This document shows positions 50,084 through 57,879 of a stretch of DNA of 64,000 nucleotides, piece by piece. Under the pieces are notes generated by a model. It saw nothing but the letters and a program-made list of their open reading frames with translations. It had not been told where the DNA came from and did not search any database. This DNA is from Bacteroidales bacterium (lineage in GTDB: Bacteria > Bacteroidota > Bacteroidia > Bacteroidales > P3): NCBI GenBank assembly GCA_024400665.1, contig JAKSML010000003.1, positions 1 through 64,000 on the forward strand, given 5' to 3'. Within the stretch, counting starts at the first letter, position 1; every line of letters begins with the position of its first letter. The position numbers and the translations under genes were made by a program.

Positions 50084-51595
50084 TTAATTAGCATCCTGAA
50101 CAAGGCGGACCGATATACCGAAGTGCCGCTCAACGCCGTATACGGACGATCCGCTGACTAATATTCCGAGGATATTGGCGTAGGGTGCATCGTTTGGCGA
50201 TGATGTCCAATAGAACCCGCCGGCTTCTTCGCCAGAATACTCTATCAATGTGCCGTTGCGCCCGCCTGCAGCAGGCAGGAAGACGGCGCCAGCAGCCTCC
50301 ATCAATACCCATTCGTTTATGTTATAAACGTTGCGCGTCCAAGAGTCGTCGAAGCCATTATTAAAGTTCATGCCGGTGGGAAGTGTCCATTCGTCAGGCA
50401 AGAGAATCATGCCTTGTATGCCGCATACCGTGGCAGAGGCGCGTTTGTCGTCAGCATTTTGCCTACCCGCAGTCACATAGTTCCATTGTGCAAAACTAAG
50501 TGTGTGCCATCCGTTTCCGATGGCATTGCCCCAGTCAATAAAGTCATCGTTATAGTCGTTGTTGGAGGCGGAGGTAGTCATGCCATAGTTGGTGGCAGCG
50601 GTGCTCCAGCCAAACAGGTCCCATGCCGTGGCACTATAAGTGCCTAAATAGTCGTACTGATGCTCGGCAAAACACCATTCGCCGTTGATATTTTGTAGGT
50701 TGCCTTTCGCGAAATAGACTTGATGGCCATCTGCATCGACAGAGAAGGCGCCATTAATAGCGTTTTCTGAAGCTGAAAATTTCAAAGCCTCGCCTTGACG
50801 GGTGAGTGTCACGCGTTCGTTGCGGTTGATGGTGAGGGTGCTGCCGTTGAGGCTCTTGGCACAGGCGCGGCCATCGGTGGTCATAATAGTGATGTCAAAA
50901 GTGTTGTAGGTGCCCACGGGCAGGTAGATGTTAAAGTCGGTGAGGTTGTCGATGCTCACGCCGTTTACGCCACAGTCGAGAGTGACGGTCTTCGCTTCTT
51001 CGGCAGAGCTGGTGGCGGCAAAATATGCCTTACCATCGCTGGTGGGGAAGAGCCAACATTCGCCACTCAAAGCATTGTCGGCAGTAATCGTAATGCTGCG
51101 GATGCTTACGCCAGTCTTTTGCAATTGCAGCCGGAAGAGGCCGCAGAGGTTGCAGAACTGGAAGGTGTGGCTCTGCGTCTCGGCATACATCGGGAAACCT
51201 TTCACGCTGTTTTCAGCATATTCCTGTACAGCGGGCATTTGGGGCAAGTGGGTAGCATCGGGCATTACGGAAGCAGGGTAGAAGATCATGTAGTTGGCAG
51301 CGTTCACCTCTTCGCCTTCCGCACAAGCGAAGGTGGCACAGGTGCCATCGTTGGTGACGGAGGTGGCAAAATATATGGCCTGGCCGGCATAGTGAGCATC
51401 TTCATCCAAGCCGTATACCATGATGCTCTCGCCCTCGTTGTCCCACTTCAGGCTCAGGCCGTCGAGGTGGGTCTTGGCGTTGCTCTCGGTAGTAGCGGTG
51501 AAGGTCTCCTTGCTGAGGCTCTCATTCTTCTGGCATGAAGTCATCATCATGCCCATCATAGCCATAGCGGCCAGACTTAAAAGAACTTTCTTCAT
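50084..51595 (-). CDS. Large lipoprotein with FISUMP-like C-terminal domain, paralogue 3
   Basis: A 503-residue lipoprotein: MKKVLLSLAAMAMMGMMMTSC, lipidated Cys21. Residues about 28-270 look like a fimbrillin-type beta domain (FTATTESNAKTHLDGLSLKWDNEGESIMVYG, FQFCNLCGLFRLQLQKTGVSIRSITITADNALSG, LPVGTYNTFDITI), as in Mfa-like or fimbrillin lipoproteins. Residues about 285-503 are the paralogous domain also found at 10983 and 11775 (GAFSVDADGHQVYFAKGNLQ, CGIQGMILLPDEW, MEAAGAVFLPAAGGRNGT, SVRLVQDAN). A 48-codon Cys-rich gene precedes it by 17 nt, with a GAGGAGG ribosome site between. Surface display is likely. Confidence 0.75.
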   Translation of the reverse strand: MKKVLLSLAAMAMMGMMMTSCQKNESLSKETFTATTESNAKTHLDGLSLKWDNEGESIMVYGLDEDAHYAGQAIYFATSVTNDGTCATFACAEGEEVNAANYMIFYPASVMPDATHLPQMPAVQEYAENSVKGFPMYAETQSHTFQFCNLCGLFRLQLQKTGVSIRSITITADNALSGECWLFPTSDGKAYFAATSSAEEAKTVTLDCGVNGVSIDNLTDFNIYLPVGTYNTFDITIMTTDGRACAKSLNGSTLTINRNERVTLTRQGEALKFSASENAINGAFSVDADGHQVYFAKGNLQNINGEWCFAEHQYDYLGTYSATAWDLFGWSTAATNYGMTTSASNNDYNDDFIDWGNAIGNGWHTLSFAQWNYVTAGRQNADDKRASATVCGIQGMILLPDEWTLPTGMNFNNGFDDSWTRNVYNINEWVLMEAAGAVFLPAAGGRNGTLIEYSGEEAGGFYWTSSPNDAPYANILGILVSGSSVYGVERHFGISVRLVQDAN

Positions 51596-51612
51596 AGTGT
51601 TTCCTCCTCGCT

Positions 51613-51759
51613 TTAGTTAAACAAATTGTCGGCACTGTCGCCTTCGGTGAGATTTTGGAGCATACCGCCGTCGCAACCGCTGCACTGGAAGCCTTTTTCA
51701 ACTTTGCAGTTCATTGCCTCCACACATGGGGAGACGTACTTTTTTTTGTTTCCTTTCAT
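51613..51759 (-). CDS. 48-residue Cys-rich small protein
   Basis: A short gene that length cut-offs would miss. The product begins MKGNKKKYVSPCVEAMNC and ends with GDSADNLFN; Cys are at 12, 18, 26 and 29 (the last two as CSGC). The YVSPxVE opening followed by a Gly/Asp/Asn-rich tail is a pattern I recall for small Bacteroidales proteins, some of them candidate modified-peptide precursors. It has a start 5' of an operon partner, in-frame stop TAA, a 17-nt gap and a good GAGGAGG site for the next gene. No modification enzyme is nearby, so a precursor role is speculative. Confidence 0.6.
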   Translation of the reverse strand: MKGNKKKYVSPCVEAMNCKVEKGFQCSGCDGGMLQNLTEGDSADNLFN

Positions 51760-51881
51760 TGTTTGAAAAATTTAGTGAAGGTGGGTTCTATAAATTCATT
51801 TTTCAGCCTCCCGAATGGGCAGAACCCGTTTACTCATCATTCAGCTCAAATGTCCACGGGGACATTCTTATATTTGTGCTG

Positions 51882-51889
51882 CAAAATTA
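51882..51889 (-). promoter_or_regulatory. -7 box for the small protein and FISUMP lipoprotein
   Basis: Minus strand: TAATTTTG, fits TAnnTTTG. It gives a leader of about 115 nt before 51759. The -33 box is weak. Confidence 0.5.
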
Positions 51890-52170
51890 CACATTTTTTT
51901 TAATATATACATAGTGTTTTTTTAATTTCTTTGTATATAACTGATGCTCAATATGGTATATTCATTTTTTTTATTTTGTGAGAATCCAGTTAAGGTTATA
52001 TTTGCTGATTTGGGATAGTTCGCACACCGTATTGACGCGGTTTTCCGTTGTGGTGGATTGGCAATCGGCCACTTGCAACGAAACGCCTTCAACAGGCATC
52101 CATAAGAATAGGAGTGTTAAAATCCGACTCGATTTTAACATTTCGAGATGAGACGGGGCAGCTTCGGAGA

Positions 52171-52223
52171 AGCTCCGCTTTAGCTCCGCCTTAGTTCCGC
52201 TCTAACTCCGCTCAGAGAGCGGA
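52171..52223. repeat. 11-nt-period array with hairpin, locus 4
   Basis: Units AGCTCCGCTTT, AGCTCCGCCTT, AGTTCCGCTCT, AACTCCGCTCA (starts 52171, 52182, 52193, 52204). The last merges into TCCGCTC-AGA-GAGCGGA. It has the same consensus and layout as 13972-14032, 38 kb away. Confidence 0.85.
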
Positions 52224-52521
52224 AAATGGGCGAAGCAAGGGTGAAGGTGCTATATGGCTGAGGTGTAGTTGGTTGGATGCTCCGCTGCAAAATAGGTGAC
52301 AAGCCTGTTTCCGAGCCTCTGATTTTAACATTTGGCCTTCGGAGTCCTAAATTTTCTTAATAGACGAGAGCCTCAGCGGAGGTGAGGAGCGGCAGCGGAT
52401 GAGGATGGCCATTCGATTATTCGACTGGTAGCCGTAGGGTGATGACAGATAGGACGTTATCAGTCGAATGGCTGTTCGATTCGATGCAGGGATGTGTAAG
52501 GCATTGGAGGGAAGGGATAGA

Positions 52522-52556
52522 AAATGCCGAAGTCCCATTTTGAGACTTCGGCATTT
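52522..52556 (-). terminator. Terminator of ssb
   Basis: Perfect 13-bp stem AAATGCCGAAGTC / GACTTCGGCATTT, 9-nt loop, followed by a short T-run on the minus strand, 31 nt after the ssb stop. Confidence 0.8.
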
Positions 52557-52586
52557 ATTAGGTGATACTTTGTTTCCGTGTAGAGG

Positions 52587-53033
52587 TTAGAAGGGGAGGT
52601 CGCCTAGGGGCTCGGTCTCGTCGTTGAGGATGGAGGCCAAGGGGTCGTGGTCGCGGTCGTTCTGCTCCTCGCTGCGGTTTTTGTTGGCGAGGACGGTGAA
52701 GTTGTCGGCCACCACCTCGGTGATGTAGCGCTTGTTGCCCTCGCGGTCTTCCCAGGAGCGTGTCTGGAGTTTGCCTTCGACATATATCTGCGTGCCTTTG
52801 CGCAGAATCTTTTCGGCGATTTCGGCGAGTGTGCGCCAGCACACCACGTTGTGCCACTCTGTCTGTTCCACCTTCTCACCGTCGCGGGTGCGGCGGTACT
52901 CTGTTGTGGCGAGGGGGAAGGAAGCTTTCTTTACTACGTTTGAAGTTTCGTCTCGGCGGTCTTGCGGGAAGGCTACGACGTCGGGGTTCTTACCTAAATT
53001 ACCAATGAGAATAACTTTGTTTACTCCTACCAT
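52587..53033 (-). CDS. ssb: Single-stranded DNA-binding protein
   Basis: Coats single-stranded DNA in replication, repair and recombination. 148 residues. OB fold at 1-115 (MVGVNKVILIGNLGKNPDV, WHNVVCWRTLAEIAEKIL, KGTQIYVEGKLQTRSWED), an acidic, disordered linker, and the partner-binding tip DLPF at the end. It follows mutY, the usual Bacteroidales order, but has its own -7 box at 53125. Confidence 0.96.
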   Translation of the reverse strand: MVGVNKVILIGNLGKNPDVVAFPQDRRDETSNVVKKASFPLATTEYRRTRDGEKVEQTEWHNVVCWRTLAEIAEKILRKGTQIYVEGKLQTRSWEDREGNKRYITEVVADNFTVLANKNRSEEQNDRDHDPLASILNDETEPLGDLPF

Positions 53034-53124
53034 AGTCTAGTCTGTTTTTTACCTTAAATGATGTATTGTATTCGTTAGTTTTATTGATACTTTTTGTCGT
53101 TTGCGTATGTCAAAAAAAACGTTG

Positions 53125-53132
53125 CAAAGATA
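53125..53132 (-). promoter_or_regulatory. -7 box of ssb
   Basis: Minus strand: TATCTTTG, in the 132-nt gap after mutY. The leader is about 85 nt. No clear TTTG -33 box. Confidence 0.5.
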
Positions 53133-53165
53133 GTACTTTTTAATAAACTAAAGACATAAAGATAT

Positions 53166-54224
53166 TCACAATTTCGACAAATATCTGTCAATCAAACGCG
53201 AAATGGGGAGAGATTTCGTTTCTTGGGCTTGAAAAGGCTCGAACTTTTGAGGTATTTTGGGCGGCCGAATGTCATATTTGGCCTGTAAAAACTGGGCTTT
53301 TATGGTGCGGTGGGTGAGCTTGTGTGTCAAGGTTTGTCGGCATTCCAGGACTGCGGGCTCGGAGCCCATCCACTCTTTCAGGACCGCGGCGATATGCCCT
53401 CGCATTTCCTCTTCCGTGAGGGGCGTCGCGGTCTCGTGGAGGGGCAGCTCGTAGAGGCCCTGCCAGATGTCGCCGGCTTCGCGTTTGTGCATCAGCATCA
53501 CCTCTCCGCCCTCTGCGTGCCAGTGTATATCTATATAATAGAAATAGCGCTCCTTCACCTCCACGGGCAGGGGCTTCACGGGCAGCAGCGCCACCTTGCC
53601 TTCGCGGAATGCCACGCACTCTTGGCGGAAGATGCAGCCCTCGCAGTTGCAGCCCGTGGGTTTGCAATAGGTGGAGCCGAAGTCCATGATGGCCTGGTTG
53701 AAGAGGTCGGGGCGCTCCCTGTCGATGACCTGCAGCAGTACCTGCTCGAACTCTTTGTAGGCCTGGTTGGTGCCGATAGGGGTGTAGATGCCGTAGAGGC
53801 GCGAGATGAAGCGATAGACGTTGCCGTCAATCACGGGGTAGGGGAGGCGGAAGGCGAAAGAGGCTATCGCCGCGGCGGTGTATCTTCCCACCCCTTTCAG
53901 GGAGGAGATGCCCTCGTAGGTGCTGGGGAAGGTGCCGCCGAGGTCGTAGGCTATATGGTGCGCGGCGGCATGTAGGTTGCGTGCGCGAGAGTAATAGCCC
54001 AGCCCCTGCCAGCTCTTCAGCACCTGCTCCTCCGAGGCATCGGCGAGGTGACGCACGGTGGGGTATGCGTGGATGAAATGGTCGTAGTAGCTGCGCCCCT
54101 GCTCGATGCGGGTCTGTTGCAAAATAATCTCGGAGAGCCAGATGAAATAGGCGTTATCGATGCCTCGCCACGGCAGCTGCCGTCCATATTCTTGATACCA
54201 GTTAAGTAGTTTTTCGGATAACAT
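53166..54224 (-). CDS. mutY: A/G-specific adenine DNA glycosylase
   Basis: Removes adenine mispaired with 8-oxoguanine. 352 residues. Catalytic Glu32 in SEIILQQTR, the HhH motif LKGVGRYTAAAIASFAF at 109-125, and catalytic Asp133 in VIDGNVYR. The 4Fe-4S cluster has the C-x6-C-x2-C-x5-C spacing (Cys187, 194, 197, 203). The C-terminal ~130 residues form the NUDIX-like 8-oxoG recognition domain (LMHKREAGDIWQGLYELP). Confidence 0.95.
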   Translation of the reverse strand: MLSEKLLNWYQEYGRQLPWRGIDNAYFIWLSEIILQQTRIEQGRSYYDHFIHAYPTVRHLADASEEQVLKSWQGLGYYSRARNLHAAAHHIAYDLGGTFPSTYEGISSLKGVGRYTAAAIASFAFRLPYPVIDGNVYRFISRLYGIYTPIGTNQAYKEFEQVLLQVIDRERPDLFNQAIMDFGSTYCKPTGCNCEGCIFRQECVAFREGKVALLPVKPLPVEVKERYFYYIDIHWHAEGGEVMLMHKREAGDIWQGLYELPLHETATPLTEEEMRGHIAAVLKEWMGSEPAVLECRQTLTHKLTHRTIKAQFLQAKYDIRPPKIPQKFEPFQAQETKSLPISRLIDRYLSKL

Positions 54225-54412
54225 AAAGAGGGCCTATTTTTGAAAAAATGAGTACTTTTTGAGGCTTTTTGCAGCCTATTTTGTTGCTAACTGCTTGAAA
54301 AATGTGTGTTAAATATTATTTTTAAAAAACTCGTATCTTATTGTTATGATGATGTTTCAAAATTCATAAATGTTAAATTTTTCATTTTCGTGAAATTTGA
54401 GGGGCAAAAAGT

Positions 54413-54443
54413 TTTGTCAATTCAAAAAAAAGTCCGACTTTTG
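54413..54443 (+). promoter_or_regulatory. Promoter of rpmB-rpsU
   Basis: TTTG (54413-54416), 19 nt, GACTTTTG (54436-54443), one mismatch to TAnnTTTG. The leader is about 60 nt. Confidence 0.6.
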
Positions 54444-54510
54444 CACCCGCTTTTCCCGAGAGGAAAACATGCATAAATAACGTAAACAAACAATAAAAAT
54501 TATATAGAAC

Positions 54511-54750
54511 ATGTCAAAGATTTGTGAAATTACCGGTAAAAAAGTGATCCGTGGCAACAACGTTTCCCACTCCCGCATCCACACCAAGAGAACTTTCTCT
54601 CCCAACCTCCAGACCAAGAAATTCTACATCCCCGAAGAGGATATGTGGATTACCTTGAAGGTCAGTGCCAAGGGTATGCGCATCATCAACAAGAAAGGCA
54701 TCGTTGCCGCTCTTAACGACGCAGCTGCACAGGGTCACCTCCAGTTCTAA
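54511..54750 (+). CDS. rpmB: 50S ribosomal protein L28
   Basis: A 79-residue ribosomal protein: MSKICEITGKKVIRGNNVSHS (the C-x-x-TGK-n-GNN signature), KRTFSPNLQTKKF and VSAKGMRIINKKGI. First gene of the rpmB-rpsU pair. In many genomes L33 follows L28; here S21 does. Confidence 0.95.
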   Translation: MSKICEITGKKVIRGNNVSHSRIHTKRTFSPNLQTKKFYIPEEDMWITLKVSAKGMRIINKKGIVAALNDAAAQGHLQF

Positions 54751-54820
54751 AGCTGAAGACAAATAAGGTCTAAATAAACAATTTTTTTATCAATCCTTTA
54801 ACAAGAAAGAGGTATTTAAC

Positions 54821-55018
54821 ATGATCGTAGTTCCTATTAAAGAAGGCGAAAACATTGAAAGAGCCCTTAAGAAACTCAAAAGAAAATTCGAAAAAACTGG
54901 TGTCGTGAAAGAACTCCGCGAGCGTCAGAAATTTACCAAGCCTTCCGTCATCAACAGGGAACGCATGCAGAAAGCTATCTATGTCCAGCACCTGCGTCAG
55001 CAGGAGCTCGACAAATAA
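54821..55018 (+). CDS. rpsU: 30S ribosomal protein S21
   Basis: A 65-residue ribosomal protein that supports initiation-complex formation. MIVVPIKEGENIERALKKLKRKFEKTGVVKELRERQKF is the family core, with a basic C-terminus. In Bacteroides I recall rpsU as adjacent to xerC and hpf. Here those two are 4 kb away and in the other orientation, with an ATPase cassette and a lipoprotein gene between. Confidence 0.95.
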   Translation: MIVVPIKEGENIERALKKLKRKFEKTGVVKELRERQKFTKPSVINRERMQKAIYVQHLRQQELDK

Positions 55019-55039
55019 GTTGAACTCTGCACGTATCAT

Positions 55040-55074
55040 AAAAAGGCAGCACTCTTGCGGGCGCTGCCTTTTTT
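55040..55074 (+). terminator. Terminator after rpsU
   Basis: GGCAGC / GCTGCC core within A and T runs (AAAAAAGGCAGC ... GCTGCCTTTTTT), 22 nt after the stop. Symmetric, so it also serves the minus-strand gene ending at 55073. Confidence 0.85.
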
Positions 55075-55645
55075 ATTGATGCTTTATAATAAAGAAAGGC
55101 CTCACAGGCGGCTTGAGTGCCATAAAGAAGCATTCTATCTGAGATTGTGTCATCTTTTCCGAATATCCACCAATGATGATATTGCATGGGTCGTCGTCTA
55201 AGATATTGCGCCCGATTAAGATATTGCCCTTCATATCATCAGGCAAAGAACGATAAGCTGAAGCAATCCATTTTTCTATTGCTATTATCAGTTTCCCCTC
55301 TTGAGTTTTCCTCCACTTGTTATCTTCTTTAATCTCATTTATCTCAGCTATTACCTCTGAATAAAGGGTTTCCGAATGACTCATTAATGTCACTCGATTC
55401 TTTTTAATGAGATTTCTGGCATAAGCAATCTTTTCGTTACTGTCCAGTTCTCCATGTAATGATATATCTTTTTTCAGAACGGCTGAAACTCCATCAATAT
55501 CATTCAAGAGAGAACTCGAAATTCTGATTTTCAACAGCTCCTCTATTGGGGTAGGTGAAAATATCTCACGCAATTTTGCCAAAAGAAATTCCCGAGACCA
55601 ATTAGCACTAACAGCTAATATTGATTGTTTTTGTTCCTCAGTCAT
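55073..55645 (-). CDS. Unknown protein, third gene of the ATPase cassette
   Basis: A 190-residue protein from the ATG at 55645, chosen because it overlaps the previous stop (ATGA). A longer frame would start at 55681. The sequence is mostly helical and charged (MTEEQKQSILAVSANWSREFLLAKLREIF, SSLLNDIDGVSAVLKKDI, EVIAEINEIKEDNKWRKT), then IIIGGYSEKMTQSQIECFFMALKPP. There is no signal peptide or membrane segment, and no domain I recognise. It is coupled to the 155-residue protein and follows an ATPase, so the three may act together. Confidence 0.65.
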   Translation of the reverse strand: MTEEQKQSILAVSANWSREFLLAKLREIFSPTPIEELLKIRISSSLLNDIDGVSAVLKKDISLHGELDSNEKIAYARNLIKKNRVTLMSHSETLYSEVIAEINEIKEDNKWRKTQEGKLIIAIEKWIASAYRSLPDDMKGNILIGRNILDDDPCNIIIGGYSEKMTQSQIECFFMALKPPVRPFFIIKHQ

Positions 55646-56109
55646 TTTTCTTCTATTATTGATTTCGGCAGCAGCTGGCATATTTTAAGGTCCACATAGT
55701 GCTCATCTGATTCTTCGTAATAATCAATCACGATCTTTTTGTCAGGATAAAGAAATTCGATTATCCCGTTCGGGTCATCAAGTGTGAAATCGAAATCAAA
55801 ATTGAAGGATTGCATATTGGGCATGTGCAAAAGGCCGCAATAATTAGAGTCTTCGGTCCAGAGGTAGAAGTCTTTGTCGGCATCGACAAATCTCAATATG
55901 TCGTTTTTTATTGCGCCCTTATCTTGGAACAAATACGTTTTCATGAGAAGGGTCTCTCCTCGCCCTTTGCTTTTTATTATATCATCAGAGTTCTCCAATG
56001 TGACAATATTATCAGGTATGGCAACGTATGATGTCAGTTTTTCCAGCAAAGGATAGTATCGCTTGCTTACTATCGCCCTGCCAATCAATCGTCTCTTTGC
56101 AATATCCAT
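55642..56109 (-). CDS. Unknown protein, second gene of the ATPase cassette
   Basis: A 155-residue soluble protein. The start at 56109 (ATG, MDIAKRRLIGRAIVSKRYYPLL) is preferred to a TTG seven codons upstream. Features: RRLIGRAIVSKRYYPLLEKL (basic helix), FLYPDKKIVIDYYEESDEHYVDL and an acidic middle. No recognised domain. It starts 40 nt after the ATPase stop and overlaps the next gene by 4 nt. Confidence 0.65.
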   Translation of the reverse strand: MDIAKRRLIGRAIVSKRYYPLLEKLTSYVAIPDNIVTLENSDDIIKSKGRGETLLMKTYLFQDKGAIKNDILRFVDADKDFYLWTEDSNYCGLLHMPNMQSFNFDFDFTLDDPNGIIEFLYPDKKIVIDYYEESDEHYVDLKICQLLPKSIIEEK

Positions 56110-56149
56110 TTCCGTTGTGAATGACCTCAAATGTATTGTTTAAAAGCTC

Positions 56150-57529
56150 TTATTTGACTTCGCTCGCCTCCAATTGAGATAAGGCAAACAAGGGGCAGAT
56201 GCTCACATGGCGCACTTCGTTGTCGGCTTCCTTGTCGATGTAGTCGAACTCACCGTAGTTCTCCAGAGAACAGCGTATGGCGGAATGAAGTTTTTTCTCG
56301 TGCATAAAGAGCCATAGACTCTTCATGCCTCCTTGTATGCCGGCTTTCACTTCAATGGGCAGCACGGTTTGGTTGTGCGAAATCAAATAATCTACTTCCG
56401 AATTGGAACTTTTGGACATGCGTTGCCAGTAGTATAGCTCGTAGCGCAGATTAGGCGCTTTGTTGTGCAATATCTCCAATCCTGCCACCATTTCTGCCAT
56501 AGGTCCTTTGTTGACTAAGTCTGTCACGTTTGAGGTCAGGATATGCGTGGTCAGCTCACTTATATTCCCCAGGGTCATATTCAGTATTCGTAGGGCAAGA
56601 CCAGTGTCAAGCATCAGCATCTTGCGGTAGCTGTTGTCGGCATCGGATTCTAAGGGGATGCCGTTTGCATCTGAATGGGTGATGGGAATTATTAGGCCTG
56701 CCATCGAGAGCATCTCTAATGCTTTCTTCACCTCGGAGGCTTTGTAATCGCCAGATACCTTAGAATATACAAACTTCTCAGTTATCTGTGTGGCGACACT
56801 GTGCAAGGTCTGTCTCAGTAGTACGGGGTCGGCTTTCTTTTTGTATTTTGAAAAATCGTCCTCGTAGGACACGACGATATCATCCTGTATCTCTTGACAA
56901 GCTATATAGTCATGTGTGTCAACCCATTTGCTTACCGCTTCGGGCATTCCGCCCACAAGTATATAGGTCCTGAAGAGTGAGATGATTTTCTCGTATAGGG
57001 AGGACGGTAGAGGATTGCTTGCCTGTGCCGCATTTCGAGCCGTAATAAGCCGTTCTTCCCCATTAGCCATCAAGAACTCATCGAAGGTCATGGGAAACAT
57101 AAACATAGAGTGAATGCGACCGACACCAAAGGTGGGGATTTCCTCAAGAGCGAACTCCAGCAACGACCCTGCTGCAATGACATGTAGGTCGGGAAGGTCT
57201 TCCTTGAAGAATCGCAGCGACATAATGGCTTCTGCCGACATCTGAATTTCGTCGATAAAGAGCAGCGTCTTCCCCGGTTCAATGGTCTTCTCCTCTATGA
57301 CAGCTAACTGGGATACAATTCTTCTTACATCCAGATTCTCTTTGAAGATGCTGATATAGGAAGAGTTCTTTTCAAGGTTTATTTCAACAAAATTCTCGAA
57401 CTTTTCGCCCAAATGGCGCACGGCCGAAGACTTGCCAACTTGACGTGCACCACGTAGCAGAAGTGGCTTTCTGGATTTTCGTGAAGCCCATTCTTCAAGC
57501 CATTTATCTATTATCCTATTGTGATACAT
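56150..57529 (-). CDS. AAA ATPase with DUF4143-type C-terminal domain
   Basis: A 459-residue protein of the AAA_14/DUF4143 group. Walker A is GARQVGKS (27-34), Walker B is LLFIDEIQ (Asp93, Glu94), a sensor is VIAAGSLLEFAL (about 117-128), and a winged-helix-like linker follows. The C-terminal DUF4143 part has the PD-(D/E)xK-like EVDYLISHNQTVLPIEVKAG (Glu...Asp ... E-V-K). The family is common on mobile DNA and its function is not established. It is the first gene of a three-gene minus-strand unit. Three iteron-like repeats overlap its promoter, suggesting self-regulation. Confidence 0.85.
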   Translation of the reverse strand: MYHNRIIDKWLEEWASRKSRKPLLLRGARQVGKSSAVRHLGEKFENFVEINLEKNSSYISIFKENLDVRRIVSQLAVIEEKTIEPGKTLLFIDEIQMSAEAIMSLRFFKEDLPDLHVIAAGSLLEFALEEIPTFGVGRIHSMFMFPMTFDEFLMANGEERLITARNAAQASNPLPSSLYEKIISLFRTYILVGGMPEAVSKWVDTHDYIACQEIQDDIVVSYEDDFSKYKKKADPVLLRQTLHSVATQITEKFVYSKVSGDYKASEVKKALEMLSMAGLIIPITHSDANGIPLESDADNSYRKMLMLDTGLALRILNMTLGNISELTTHILTSNVTDLVNKGPMAEMVAGLEILHNKAPNLRYELYYWQRMSKSSNSEVDYLISHNQTVLPIEVKAGIQGGMKSLWLFMHEKKLHSAIRCSLENYGEFDYIDKEADNEVRHVSICPLFALSQLEASEVK

Positions 57530-57566
57530 TGAGATATGTCGTATTTGTGATATAGTATTTCATTTG

Positions 57567-57595
57567 CAAAGATACAAAAAAATACAAAATACAAG
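57567..57595 (-). promoter_or_regulatory. Promoter of the ATPase cassette
   Basis: Minus strand: CTTG (57595-57592), 17 nt, TATCTTTG (57574-57567). The -33 box lies inside the first iteron-like repeat, so a factor bound there would block transcription. Confidence 0.6.
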
Positions 57596-57670
57596 GAAAT
57601 AATTCTTTATTTTTAGATAAAATACAAGGAAATAATTTGGCGTTTTTGGACAAAATACAAGGGAATAATT
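57586..57670. repeat. Three iteron-like 19-bp repeats at 33-bp spacing
   Basis: AAAATACAAGGAAATAATT at 57586-57604 and 57619-57637, and with one change at 57652-57670. The spacing is exactly 33 bp (about three helical turns), placing all copies on one face of the DNA. Confidence 0.85.
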
Positions 57671-57756
57671 GAAAGAATGAGAGGCATTCATTCTATTTTA
57701 CCGAGGTTGTGCCCACTGATGTAGATGCATCGCTGCCAATATTTTTTTTGGTGAAC

Positions 57757-57789
57757 TGTAATATTTCGCCACATTCTACGTTTATATAG
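57757..57789 (+). promoter_or_regulatory. ECF-like promoter of a DUF4595-like lipoprotein
   Basis: TGTAATATTT (57757-57766), 10 nt, TACGTTTATATAG (57777-57789). It aligns with 24124-24157. The leader is about 85 nt. Confidence 0.55.
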
Positions 57790-57879
57790 CAGTTGTCTCG
57801 CTTTGGACAGGCGGGCAGTACAGCCGCTCTCGTCATATCCTACCGGGGCAGTAATTAATAACCTTAATACATATCACTA

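Larger units (their letters stand above)
51760..52521. other. Long gap between the Cys-rich gene and ssb
   Basis: No convincing gene. It contains the 11-nt array at 52171 and several BATTTTAACATTT-like strings. An inverted pair ATTCGACTG (52419-52427) / CAGTCGAAT (52461-52469) lies in a stretch rich in TTCGA. Its composition is mixed, AT-rich to 52000 and GC-rich after. Confidence 0.5.

Noticed and set aside
57586..57670. Three spaced repeats as a CRISPR array
   Set aside because: The intervening 14-nt segments are too short and AT-rich for spacers, the repeats are 19 nt, and there are no cas genes. Operator-like iterons fit better.
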